Positions 17,378-24,595 of a DNA stretch of 35,270 bases are shown here, piece after piece. This DNA comes from Candidatus Heimdallarchaeota archaeon. GTDB taxonomy: Archaea > Asgardarchaeota > Heimdallarchaeia > Heimdallarchaeales > Heimdallarchaeaceae. Made by a program: the position numbers and the translations under genes. How positions within the stretch are numbered: position 1 is the stretch's first letter; the number at the start of each line of letters is the position of its first letter. The DNA lies in assembly GCA_018238545.1 (NCBI GenBank), contig JABCTC010000035.1:1-35270 (forward strand), given 5' to 3'. The notes beneath the pieces were generated by a model, which had not been told where the DNA came from, did not search any database, and saw only the letters and a program-made list of their open reading frames with translations.

Positions 17378-17597
17378 TCTAGAGATGGCGATGCCGACTA
17401 GGAAAGAAAGTGCAAGGAAAAGGCTACATTTCCGCTATCAACGGGCTCTTTCCTTAGTTGAGTGTAACACTCAATACAATGACGGTGAGTCAACCCTAGC
17501 GGGATACAGTTGCTCCTGAGGCGCTCAACTGGTGGATATGGGATATTCCCCTTAAAATGAAACCAAGGGTTAACCTCAGGGGCATATCTATCTGATT
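17378..17597 (+). ncRNA. Candidate structured RNA of unknown family
   Basis: The 363-base gap between tyrS and tRNA-Val contains a stretch richer in G+C than its flanks with many helices. A terminal helix can form between AGAGATGGCGATGCC (17381-17395) and GGCATATCTATCT (17581-17593). Inside are ACTAGGAAAG/CTTTCCTTAGT (17397-17406 with 17448-17458), TTGAGTG/CACTCAA with a 3-base loop (17458-17474), and TGAG..AACCC/GGGTT...CTCA (17486-17496 with 17568-17578). The last encloses CAGTTG/CAACTG (17507-17512 with 17526-17531) and a GGGA/TCCC hairpin. A TATA-like AGATATATT lies at 17352-17360 and a T-run at 17595-17600. I do not see the conserved blocks of RNase P RNA. Existence as a transcript is inference. 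Confidence 0.4.
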
Positions 17598-17657
17598 TTT
17601 CAATAACAATAGGAAACAGAAAAAATAAATACTTATCAGTTAAACAATCACTGCTTA

Positions 17658-17736
17658 GGGGCAGTGATCTAGCTTGGCCCATGATGCCACTCTCACACAG
17701 TGGATGTCGCAGGTTCAAATCCTGCCTGCCCCACCA
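17658..17736 (+). tRNA. tRNA-Val (CAC)
   Basis: A full cloverleaf can be read. The acceptor is GGGGCAG/CTGCCCC. The D arm is closed by ATC/GAT with the AGCTTGGCCC loop. The anticodon stem is CCACT/AGTGG with loop CTCACAC, giving anticodon CAC for valine GUG codons. The variable region is ATGTC, and the T arm is GCAGG-TTCAAAT-CCTGC. The discriminator A at 17733 is followed by an encoded CCA (17734-17736). The D stem is weak (A-T at 10-25), otherwise regular. No intron is present. ATAAATACTTA at 17625-17635 could be its TATA box. Confidence 0.93.
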
Positions 17737-17759
17737 ATTTTAGAAGTTGTGCAGCAGAA

Positions 17760-18728
17760 ATGACCCCTAGCTCAAAAAACAAGGAATTCTCATTCATTGA
17801 TTTATTCTCGGGAGCAGGAGGTTTTAGTTTGGGTTTTGCACAAGAAGGTTTTAGGGATTTACTTGCTATTGAAATTGATAATTCTGCAGCTCAGACATAC
17901 AGCTTTAATTTTCCTGATACACCAATGATGAAGGCTGATATTCGTACCATTCACTCTTTACAGATTGAGTCAAAAATAAGTGAAACACCAGATGTTATCC
18001 TTGCTTCTCCACCTTGTGAACCTTTCACTTCTGCTAATACAGCTAGACAAAAAGACCCATTTGATAGATTTTACACGGATCCCAAAGGCGATTTGATTTT
18101 GCATGCAATACGAATTATTGGTGATTTATCTCCAAAGTTTTTCGTAATTGAAAATGTTATCCCCATAGTGAATGGTATTGGAAAAGAGTTGATTTCAAAT
18201 GCACTTGAGAAAGTGGGTTTTGAAAAAACATATTTCAATGTCATTAACGCTGAAAACCATGGGTGTCCAAGTGAAAGAATTAGAGTTTTTATTAGTAATA
18301 TACGTTTGAAACTTCCAAAGCAGAGAACTATTACTACTGCTGAAGCTATTAATAATCTCCCCGAACCATCTTATCCGAATGACTTTCCAAATCATTTTTC
18401 TCTTTTCTTTCCAAAGAGAGTGAGTGATAAAGTACACCGAATAAAAAAGGGTGGGGCAGCAATTTATTTCTCTGGAGCTGTCGAAGAAAAAAGAACTTGG
18501 ATAAAACTTGATGCAGAAAAAGTAGCTGACACTATTATGGGTAAATCTCGCTTTATTCATCCCTTTAAAAATCGCCCCATGACTGCAAGAGAACACGCTC
18601 GTTTGATGAGTTTTCCTGATGCGTTTGTTTTTACTGGCAAAGTTGATTCAGTTTTTAATCAAGTTGGAGAAGCTGTTCCACCAGTTATTTCGAGGCAGAT
18701 CGCAAAAATTGTAAAGCAAAAATTATGA
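17760..18728 (+). CDS. DNA cytosine-5 methyltransferase, solitary
   Basis: The 322-residue protein carries the ordered C5-methyltransferase motifs. Motif I is FIDLFSGAGGFSLGF near residues 11-25. Motif IV has the catalytic cysteine in SPPCEPF near 83-89. Motif VI is IENV near 130, motif VIII SERIRVFI near 175, and motifs IX/X are RPMTAREHARLMSFP and NQVGEAVPP. The segment between VIII and IX (target recognition) is short, as in many small methyltransferases. The frame is open upstream into the tRNA, but ATG 17760 is chosen because the upstream part overlaps the mature tRNA. No restriction endonuclease gene is adjacent, so it is an orphan enzyme; the target sequence is unknown. Confidence 0.92.
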   Translation: MTPSSKNKEFSFIDLFSGAGGFSLGFAQEGFRDLLAIEIDNSAAQTYSFNFPDTPMMKADIRTIHSLQIESKISETPDVILASPPCEPFTSANTARQKDPFDRFYTDPKGDLILHAIRIIGDLSPKFFVIENVIPIVNGIGKELISNALEKVGFEKTYFNVINAENHGCPSERIRVFISNIRLKLPKQRTITTAEAINNLPEPSYPNDFPNHFSLFFPKRVSDKVHRIKKGGAAIYFSGAVEEKRTWIKLDAEKVADTIMGKSRFIHPFKNRPMTAREHARLMSFPDAFVFTGKVDSVFNQVGEAVPPVISRQIAKIVKQKL

Positions 18729-18760
18729 GAATCTAAAAAAAGGAAAAAAATAGCAGTCAA

Positions 18761-19435
18761 CTATGAATCTTTTGAAAATGCATCTTGAATACTTGAGAAC
18801 AGATTTGATAGTGGTTTTCCAAAGATATTCTGGAAAGATTGTTTGATTTCCTTAACTTGTAGAATATCCGCAATAGACCTATACTTTCCATCTTTGTTTA
18901 CTGATATCAGACCTTTCTTAGAAATCCATAGAAATTTCTTTTGACCTTTTCTTCCTATGATCTCTTTATTCCCTATTGAGAATGCTCCGTCAGGACTAAT
19001 TAACCAAAACAATTTGGGTTTTTGTGTCGCTATCAACGTATGCTTGTTTATGTCCGTTAAACCAATTTTGTTTAATGAAAAACCTCTATTGTATTTACTC
19101 ACTAGTTCCTGATAAGGCTCAAAATTTTCTACTGGAGACGTTTCTTTAACGTGATCTAACGAAAGAAAGGGTAGATTAACAGGAAAAAGAATGACGGTAG
19201 AGAACGTTTCATCAAATAGTTCTCCTACTGCACCTTTTTGGGAATGAACTATTAAATCTGCAATAATCCCTATGGGTCCTTCAAGAAGAAATCCTATCTG
19301 CCTATTTTCTTTTTCATTAAAAACTGGAAATAAGAGGGACCTCTTAGATAGTGAGATTTTAACAATATTGTTATCGAAAGTATATTCATAACTATGGGTA
19401 ATTTTCAAAGGCCGATTTTTTATACTTAATCTCAT
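18761..19435 (-). CDS. Unknown protein, last gene of the coiled-coil/winged-helix unit
   Basis: The 224-residue protein is not recognised. It appears rich in beta strands in its first 170 residues, with a hydrophobic stretch FLLEGPIGIIADLIVH near 48-63 and FSTVILFPVNLPFLSL near 78-93. It ends in an amphipathic region with repeated Phe/Leu. No catalytic motif, signal peptide or clear membrane segment is visible. It starts 18 bases after the end of the winged-helix gene on the same strand, so it is probably co-transcribed and functionally linked with it. Its convergent neighbour is the methyltransferase gene. Confidence 0.55.
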   Translation of the reverse strand: MRLSIKNRPLKITHSYEYTFDNNIVKISLSKRSLLFPVFNEKENRQIGFLLEGPIGIIADLIVHSQKGAVGELFDETFSTVILFPVNLPFLSLDHVKETSPVENFEPYQELVSKYNRGFSLNKIGLTDINKHTLIATQKPKLFWLISPDGAFSIGNKEIIGRKGQKKFLWISKKGLISVNKDGKYRSIADILQVKEIKQSFQNIFGKPLSNLFSSIQDAFSKDS

Positions 19436-19453
19436 TGTTTTATCACCAGTTGC

Positions 19454-20875
19454 TTAATCTTCAATATCAATATCTCTTGCATCCTCATCTTCATTTTCGT
19501 AGTATTCTAGCTGTTTCTTACGAGAATGAATCAATTCAGCTAATTTGAGAGCTTCAATTCCTAATTGTGTGATAAGATATCTTCCTCGAATTGCTTCTCT
19601 TGTGATGAAATTAACATCTTGAAGAATATCTGTATGGTGTTTAAAGGTGCCACCACGCAATCCTGTTTCTTCAGCAAGTTCTTTTTGATATTGTGGCGAA
19701 TTTTCAAGTATTTTTAGAATAAGTAATCGCCTCTTATCTCCTAATGCTGACAACAACTCTGCATTTATTTCCAATACTTCATCCGTTTCCTCGATATCTA
19801 TCGCATCTTCAGATTCAATACTGACGTTGTTACCCTCTTGTTTTATTCTGGTAATACCTCCCATAGCTTTCTTACCTCCGTCAATAGCAATTTTTATTGT
19901 ACTTTCAAGGTTTTTGGCTAATGAAGACATTACTCTGTCAGAATATTCTGTGAAAGTTGAACCTAAATCAACATCATCCACTCGAATTACTCGAGCTCCA
20001 CCATTCTTTGATTGTGCTTCATGAATCCTTGCAGCTCTTCTTTGTAATCTAGTAAACTCCCTTTTCGCATTGGAAAGTCCATGTCTTGCTCCATGAATTT
20101 CATTCCTGGCATCTTGTAACTCTTCAGTTGCATCTTGTAACTCTTCTTTAGATTCACGTTGAAGTTCTCGATCATCCTCATGGATAGCCCGTTCCATTCT
20201 TCGTCTTGCAGCACCAATTTCCTTCTGAGCTTCTATTACTGACAATCTTGCCTGATCCATATCCTCTTGAGCATCATCAATCTCGCTTCTAACATCTTCT
20301 ATTTCTTCAATAATCTCTTCATATTCTTCAGTTGAAATATTAACGGCCCCTCTTAATCGTTCATTTTCTTTTTCTAACACTTTTTGTATTTTCTTTGTAA
20401 GTTTATCAGAAATCTCTTTAGCTATTTTTTCGCCGTCTTTTGCAACCTTTTCAACTCTCTTAGTAAACTCTTTCATAGATTTTTTGAACTCAGCCGATTC
20501 AAAATCCATTCGTCCCTCAAATCCTTTGAAAACTATAGGTTTTATATACTTTGTTTGTTTCATCGGTTTCATCGGTTTCATCGGTTTCATCGGTTTCATC
20601 GGTTTCATCGGTTTCATTGGCTTTTCTGGCATTGCTCTCTCAAGAGGTTCAGCATGGATAAAGCGTTCAGTCTTGCGTTTTGCTTTATTAATATCATGCT
20701 CAATTTTTCTTCTAGCTTCTTCTTTGATTCTATTTCGTTCTTTATCAGACTCTAACTCAGAAGTTCTCTCTATTTTGTCTAAATCTTTGTAAGCGTTAGC
20801 TTGATTCTTTTGTAGTTCTTTTATGCTGGCTTTTAGCTCAGCAATTTCATCTCGTAATTCTTTTTCTTCCGCCAT
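19454..20875 (-). CDS. Coiled-coil protein with C-terminal ArsR-like winged helix
   Basis: The product is 473 residues from ATG 20875. A GTG lies three codons earlier, but GGTG there looks like the ribosome binding site. The order is: helical N-terminus (1-75); six tandem MKP triplets (about 83-105); a long charged coiled coil (115-290); a linker with VIRVDDVDLGS; and a C-terminal winged helix (about 375-455) with ALGDKRRLLILKILENSP and ELAEETGLRGGTFKHH, followed by the wing RGRYLITQLG. That last domain resembles ArsR/PadR-type DNA-binding domains. Together this suggests a transcription factor whose activity is set by coiled-coil assembly or by partner proteins, perhaps the two small helical proteins encoded upstream. 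The signal is unknown. Confidence 0.75.
   Translation of the reverse strand: MAEEKELRDEIAELKASIKELQKNQANAYKDLDKIERTSELESDKERNRIKEEARRKIEHDINKAKRKTERFIHAEPLERAMPEKPMKPMKPMKPMKPMKPMKPMKQTKYIKPIVFKGFEGRMDFESAEFKKSMKEFTKRVEKVAKDGEKIAKEISDKLTKKIQKVLEKENERLRGAVNISTEEYEEIIEEIEDVRSEIDDAQEDMDQARLSVIEAQKEIGAARRRMERAIHEDDRELQRESKEELQDATEELQDARNEIHGARHGLSNAKREFTRLQRRAARIHEAQSKNGGARVIRVDDVDLGSTFTEYSDRVMSSLAKNLESTIKIAIDGGKKAMGGITRIKQEGNNVSIESEDAIDIEETDEVLEINAELLSALGDKRRLLILKILENSPQYQKELAEETGLRGGTFKHHTDILQDVNFITREAIRGRYLITQLGIEALKLAELIHSRKKQLEYYENEDEDARDIDIED
20555..20617 (-). repeat. Tandem 9-bp repeats encoding Met-Lys-Pro
   Basis: Six perfect copies of ATGAAACCG (read on the - strand, 20564-20617), preceded on the + strand side by a related MKQ unit, sit in the coiled-coil/winged-helix gene. 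They encode an MKP repeat. Perfect nucleotide identity suggests slippage-prone, recently expanded DNA. Confidence 0.95.
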
Positions 20876-20889
20876 TTTTTTCACCTTGA

Positions 20890-21102
20890 TTAAAAAATAC
20901 TCCCTCTCTCTTCGGTAATTTCGTTGGAGTCAAATATGTTTGTTAGATCATCCTTAAGATCAGTCAGGTTGTCCTTTAAATCTAGAACCATTTCTTTCAT
21001 AGATTCTTTGAACTCCTTCATGGATTCCTTAAACTCATACATCCACTCTTCTAAGTATTCATCAAACTCATCTTCAAAGTCGCGTTTGTTTAGGAGTTTC
21101 AA
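20890..21102 (-). CDS. Small acidic helical protein (70 aa), TTG start
   Basis: The 70-codon frame encodes a strongly charged helical protein with near-repeats FKESMKEFKESMKEM and LKDNLTDLKDDLTNI, likely a coiled coil. The first start is TTG at 21102, one base after the stop of the upstream 40-codon gene, which suggests translational coupling. GGAG about 13 bases upstream may help. No family is recognised. Its position directly before the coiled-coil/winged-helix gene (14 bases to the ATG) suggests it binds that protein. The TTG start makes the exact N-terminus uncertain. Confidence 0.6.
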   Translation of the reverse strand: MKLLNKRDFEDEFDEYLEEWMYEFKESMKEFKESMKEMVLDLKDNLTDLKDDLTNIFDSNEITEERGSIF

Positions 21103-21103
21103 C

Positions 21104-21226
21104 TTAAATAACTACTCCCTCTGATTTTCTTTTCAACACTCTTCTTGCTCTCTGAAGTTGACTTAATTCGCCTTTTAACTTTCGGATCTCTTGATTTAAC
21201 GTTTTTATTGTGTCACTTGGTCTCAT
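21104..21226 (-). CDS. Small basic helical protein (40 aa)
   Basis: A 40-codon frame starts at ATG 21226 behind AGGTGAG, a good ribosome binding site at the right distance. It encodes MRPSDTIKTLNQEIRKLKGE and continues as a basic helix with leucine spacing, LSQLQRARRVLKRK. It is probably the first gene of the four-gene unit, since a TATA box lies just upstream and its stop almost touches the next start. The protein is unknown and could be a short coiled-coil partner or a leader peptide. Confidence 0.5.
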   Translation of the reverse strand: MRPSDTIKTLNQEIRKLKGELSQLQRARRVLKRKSEGVVI

Positions 21227-21277
21227 GTTTCTCACCTATTATTACACTTTTTCGCGTTAACTTACAATATTCTGTAA

Positions 21278-21290
21278 CATATATAAACCT
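21278..21290 (-). promoter_or_regulatory. TATA box of the four-gene unit
   Basis: On the - strand AGGTTTATATATG lies about 52 bases before the ATG at 21226 and would start transcription near 21253. The rest of the 354-base gap 21227-21580 shows no gene on either strand. Confidence 0.5.
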
Positions 21291-21580
21291 TATCATTTCT
21301 GTATGAAACTTCCAATAAACTGTAATTATATTAGCTTGCTTCTAAAGCTTTAAATTCGCCACTTTTGACAATAGGAGTATAATGTTAGGTGGAAATGTTG
21401 CGCATTTAGAGGCGATGATATAATACTAAACATGTAGATATTGCGTAGATAATACTTATACATTTTATTGTTGAAGGGAATTTCAAGATATTAGCACCTG
21501 AATCTGGTTTAAGAAGAGAAGTTTTCCATTTCTTTCAGACTTATTCATAGTTAACATTGAGATTAACCTGAGGAATAAAA

Positions 21581-22267
21581 ATGCTGCGTGTAGGTAAAAA
21601 TAAAGATAATAACTCTTCAGCACGCTTTGAACAGATCGATATAACTAAAGGATATCAAACAGCATACAGAAAAATATCTGAAGAAACTGGCATTACTATC
21701 TCTAACAAGGTAAAAGAGAAAATATATCCTGAAGGAGTAATGAAAATTACTTATAGCCCCCAAACTGAATCAATTTATTATTACAACGATACCCTATCTG
21801 GTTCCAATCATAAATTGAAGTGGGAAATTTTTGAAGACAGGGGAGCAATTATTGAAACAAAACTAATTGAAAATCTGATTGGGATTGACGAAATAAAGTT
21901 AGATTTTGATAAGCTCACACAAGAGGAGAAACAGATAGGCTACCTAGCTCTTGATGAGATTATTGAAAAAATAAGCGAGTTTGTGAAAATATATGGAGAA
22001 AAAGCTTTCCGATATCGTATTGATTTAAAACAAAATGAAAAATGCAAAGTATTTAGATTCAACCGAGCTAATCATACCGAAGAAATAACACTTTTTTCCT
22101 CCGATAAATATCTTGTTTTACGAAGGCTTGAAAATAACGACACTGTTCATCAGAAGAATGTAAGAAGTATGAATCGAACAATCGTGTGTTGGTACTATGA
22201 AGGTTTACTGAGAATGAGTCGTTTAGATAAAAAACAGAAAAAACATTCGAGAAAAATTGACAGTTAA
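21581..22267 (+). CDS. Unknown protein (228 aa)
   Basis: The protein is not recognised. It is charged (many Lys and Glu), with mixed alpha/beta character. Visible strings are VMKITYSPQTESIYYYND near 54-71 and KLDFDKLTQEEKQIGY in the middle. The C-terminal tail is basic (RLDKKQKKHSRK). No cysteine clusters, signal or membrane segment are seen. A GAGG eight bases before the ATG supports the start. It is divergent from the coiled-coil/winged-helix unit, sharing its 354-base intergenic region, and is followed by a zinc-ribbon gene. Confidence 0.55.
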   Translation: MLRVGKNKDNNSSARFEQIDITKGYQTAYRKISEETGITISNKVKEKIYPEGVMKITYSPQTESIYYYNDTLSGSNHKLKWEIFEDRGAIIETKLIENLIGIDEIKLDFDKLTQEEKQIGYLALDEIIEKISEFVKIYGEKAFRYRIDLKQNEKCKVFRFNRANHTEEITLFSSDKYLVLRRLENNDTVHQKNVRSMNRTIVCWYYEGLLRMSRLDKKQKKHSRKIDS

Positions 22268-22434
22268 AGGTATATGTTGTATCAAAAATTCTTCAAAAAA
22301 CGAGTTTGTTTTTAAGTTCTTTTTAAATAAAACATATTTTCCACATATCTATACGCATAATACTTTTCCTTTAAATGTGAATGTCTATGTTAGCATAGTA
22401 AAAAAGTTACAAATATTGATAAAGGGTGAGAAAA

Positions 22435-22701
22435 ATGCTATACGAGATAGACACTATATATTGTTCAAGATGTCTAAGATATGTAAATATTTTCGATGCT
22501 GAGAACGAAGAGTTTTCGACAAAGGAGCTGATATGTGTTGATTGTGGCAAAATTCTGATGGTTGTTAGATCGTCTTTCCAATCAAGAAATGACTCTAATT
22601 TCTTAATCAAATCTCTTGAAAAACACATTAATAGAGAAAATGTTAAAACTGGAAAAAGCCTAAAAATGAGAGAATTCTTTTCAAAATCTAGCGTTTTGTA
22701 G
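22435..22701 (+). CDS. Small zinc-ribbon protein (88 aa)
   Basis: The start is ATG 22435, with GGGTGAG just upstream; an in-frame GTG at 22426 lies inside that site and is not preferred. Two CxxC pairs, CSRC and CVDC, are spaced about 25 residues apart in the first 40 residues (IYCSRCLRYVNIF ... LICVDCGKIL), a typical zinc ribbon. The remainder is helical and basic. Such small ribbons often bind nucleic acid or subunits of transcription machinery, but no family is recognised here. Confidence 0.6.
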   Translation: MLYEIDTIYCSRCLRYVNIFDAENEEFSTKELICVDCGKILMVVRSSFQSRNDSNFLIKSLEKHINRENVKTGKSLKMREFFSKSSVL

Positions 22702-22778
22702 GAAATAGACTGTGAAGTTTGAGGAAATTAGAAATCATTGTTGCTATTTTCCATACTATTTTAAACTAGTTGTAACCC

Positions 22779-24014
22779 TTGTTTCATGTGATTGAGTCAG
22801 AGGATGATTTAGTGGTGGTTGGAGGTGGTCCTGCAGGTCTACTCTCAGCAATTTCTGCATCAAAGAAGGGAGTGGATGTCACATTACTTGAATCAAAAAA
22901 TGCAATTGGTCGTCATGAACATTGTGCTGGTCTGCTCAGTATTGATGGTTTAAAATCACTTAATCTCCTTAATTTACCTTCTAATATAATACAAAATAAG
23001 GACATTCGAGGTTCTAAAATTTATTCACCTAAAGGTGAACTACTTGTTGTACAAAAGAATGAACCTACTGCTTGGGTAGTGGATAGAGCTGGTTTTGACT
23101 CTCATCTATCTTCTCAAGCAATTGAGTTAGGTGTAAATATACGAACCTCTTCAAGAGTTCTTAATATCAAAAAAACCAATGGCCATCTGAATTACATTCT
23201 TGGTAAAAAAAGTACAACTCAAAAATTCAGATCTAAAATGGTTATACTTGCAGAAGGAAGATTCCCAGCTTTAAATGAAAAATTCAATCTACCTAGTCCA
23301 TTACGTAATAATATTGTATATGCTTCTCAATTTATCATGTCGGGTGTAAAAGATATCGAGAGAGAATTTGTAGAACTTTATCAAGGCAACAGTTTAGCTC
23401 CAGGTTTTTTTGGTTGGATTATTCCAATAGATGAAAAAAGAGCGAAAGTTGGGCTAGGAGTTACTAATCCTCCTGCTGGTAAGTCGCTTAGAACTCTAAT
23501 TAACACACACCCTATCATTAAACAGAAATTATCTTCAGCAATAATTGAAAAACGAATGAGTGGAGCCATTCCGATTGGGTCTTATATTAAAAAAACCTAT
23601 GCTGATAATGTAATTGTTGTTGGAGATGCTGCGGGACAGACTAAACCAACAACTGGAGGCGGTGTAATTTTTGGTGGTATTGCAGCAAAAATTGCAGGTG
23701 ATATCTCAAGTCAAGCAATAAAAAATGAAGATTTTTCATCTAAATTCTTGTCCGAATATGAGAAAAGATGGAGGAAGGAATTTAGAAAGAATCTAGATGT
23801 AATGAAAATAATAAGAAATTATCTAAATTCTCTTGAAGATGAGCACGTTGAAAAACTGTTCAATTTATTAAATAAACCAAAAATAAAAAAACAAATCTCA
23901 CGATTTGGAGATGTTGATAACCAAGCAAAGGTTGTTTTTCGCTTGGTTTTCAATCTTAGGTTGTGGCCATTTCTCCTGGGCTCAGGTATAAGGTTTTTAT
24001 TCAAAAAAAACTAA
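22779..24014 (+). CDS. FAD-dependent oxidoreductase, geranylgeranyl reductase family
   Basis: The protein has about 411 residues, with the FAD-binding VVVGGGPAGLLSAISASKKG near the N-terminus, an ERxG-like WVVDRAGFDSHL near 105, and VVGDAAGQTKPTTGGGVIFGG near 285, the GD motif typical of geranylgeranyl reductases. In archaea this family saturates the isoprenoid chains of membrane lipids; related members have other isoprenoid or flavin roles. The frame can start at TTG 22779 or GTG 22788, and neither has a clear ribosome binding site; both lie close before the FAD motif. The last 35 residues are hydrophobic and basic, possibly membrane-associating. It overlaps the convergent gene by 4 bases. 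Confidence 0.82.
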   Translation: MFHVIESEDDLVVVGGGPAGLLSAISASKKGVDVTLLESKNAIGRHEHCAGLLSIDGLKSLNLLNLPSNIIQNKDIRGSKIYSPKGELLVVQKNEPTAWVVDRAGFDSHLSSQAIELGVNIRTSSRVLNIKKTNGHLNYILGKKSTTQKFRSKMVILAEGRFPALNEKFNLPSPLRNNIVYASQFIMSGVKDIEREFVELYQGNSLAPGFFGWIIPIDEKRAKVGLGVTNPPAGKSLRTLINTHPIIKQKLSSAIIEKRMSGAIPIGSYIKKTYADNVIVVGDAAGQTKPTTGGGVIFGGIAAKIAGDISSQAIKNEDFSSKFLSEYEKRWRKEFRKNLDVMKIIRNYLNSLEDEHVEKLFNLLNKPKIKKQISRFGDVDNQAKVVFRLVFNLRLWPFLLGSGIRFLFKKN

Positions 24015-24475
24015 TATCTTGTTTTAAGACCTGATAACTTTAGTTTTATTTTGACAGAGTTTTGCGTTATTACCTGATAGTCTGATGAACCAAGTGGAAC
24101 CGATAATTCAATATTAACAATTTCATCATCATTCTTTCCGGGATCACGTTCAAAGAGATGGAAAGGAACATTAATAACGCCACCTTGAGACATTGTTATG
24201 AATTCTGTGTACAGTGTAAGCCCTTCTGGAGGTTTCCAAAGCTCATTCTTTTCCATGTTTATTGTACCTCTATTTGGGATTCTTCCACTAAAAGCAGGTC
24301 TTCGTCCTACTCGGAAGTACAACTCAGATTCATTTCCAAGCAAATCTCGATCTTCTAAGACCTTAATTGATATTAACTCGATTTTGACTATGAATCTATT
24401 GTCAAATTCTTTGTCATCTCTTTGTCCTCTTGCATAAGTGTTTCTATAGACTTTTTTTACAACTCGTCTTCCCAT
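24011..24475 (-). CDS. Unknown beta-rich protein (154 aa)
   Basis: The protein has a basic N-terminus (GRRVVKKVYRNTYARGQRDD), then alternating hydrophobic strands such as FIVKIELISIKVLED, ELYFRVGRR, INVPFHLFER and IVNIELSVPLG, ending in VKIKLKLSG. This gives a beta-sandwich impression comparable to C2 or immunoglobulin-like folds, but no diagnostic motif is present. No signal or membrane segment is seen. Its 3' end overlaps the convergent geranylgeranyl reductase gene by 4 bases. Function unknown. Confidence 0.55.
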   Translation of the reverse strand: MGRRVVKKVYRNTYARGQRDDKEFDNRFIVKIELISIKVLEDRDLLGNESELYFRVGRRPAFSGRIPNRGTINMEKNELWKPPEGLTLYTEFITMSQGGVINVPFHLFERDPGKNDDEIVNIELSVPLGSSDYQVITQNSVKIKLKLSGLKTRY

Positions 24476-24595
24476 ATATTCACTCTCAATTGTTTAAATT
24501 TAGCATTGATAAATTGTTTCTGAATGCTTCTACTTCCACTAAAGGTATTTCATATTTAAAGCATTTCTAATAACAGCTGGGAAAAGTGTTTTTTA

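Noticed and set aside
17313..17519. Open frame of 68 codons on the + strand after tyrS
   Set aside because: It runs through the strongly paired region of the candidate RNA, has no ribosome binding site and no recognisable protein pattern.
17378..17597. RNase P RNA
   Set aside because: The conserved blocks of RNase P RNA (GGAAAGTCC-like near the 5' side and its 3' partner) are not visible, although size and terminal helix are compatible.
17398..17718. 106-codon frame on the - strand over tRNA-Val
   Set aside because: It covers most of the tRNA and the candidate structured RNA in antisense; the frame is open by chance.
20384..20792. Two + strand frames rich in Phe-Ile-Gly or Phe-His-Arg repeats
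   Set aside because: These are antisense readings of the MKP repeat in the winged-helix gene.
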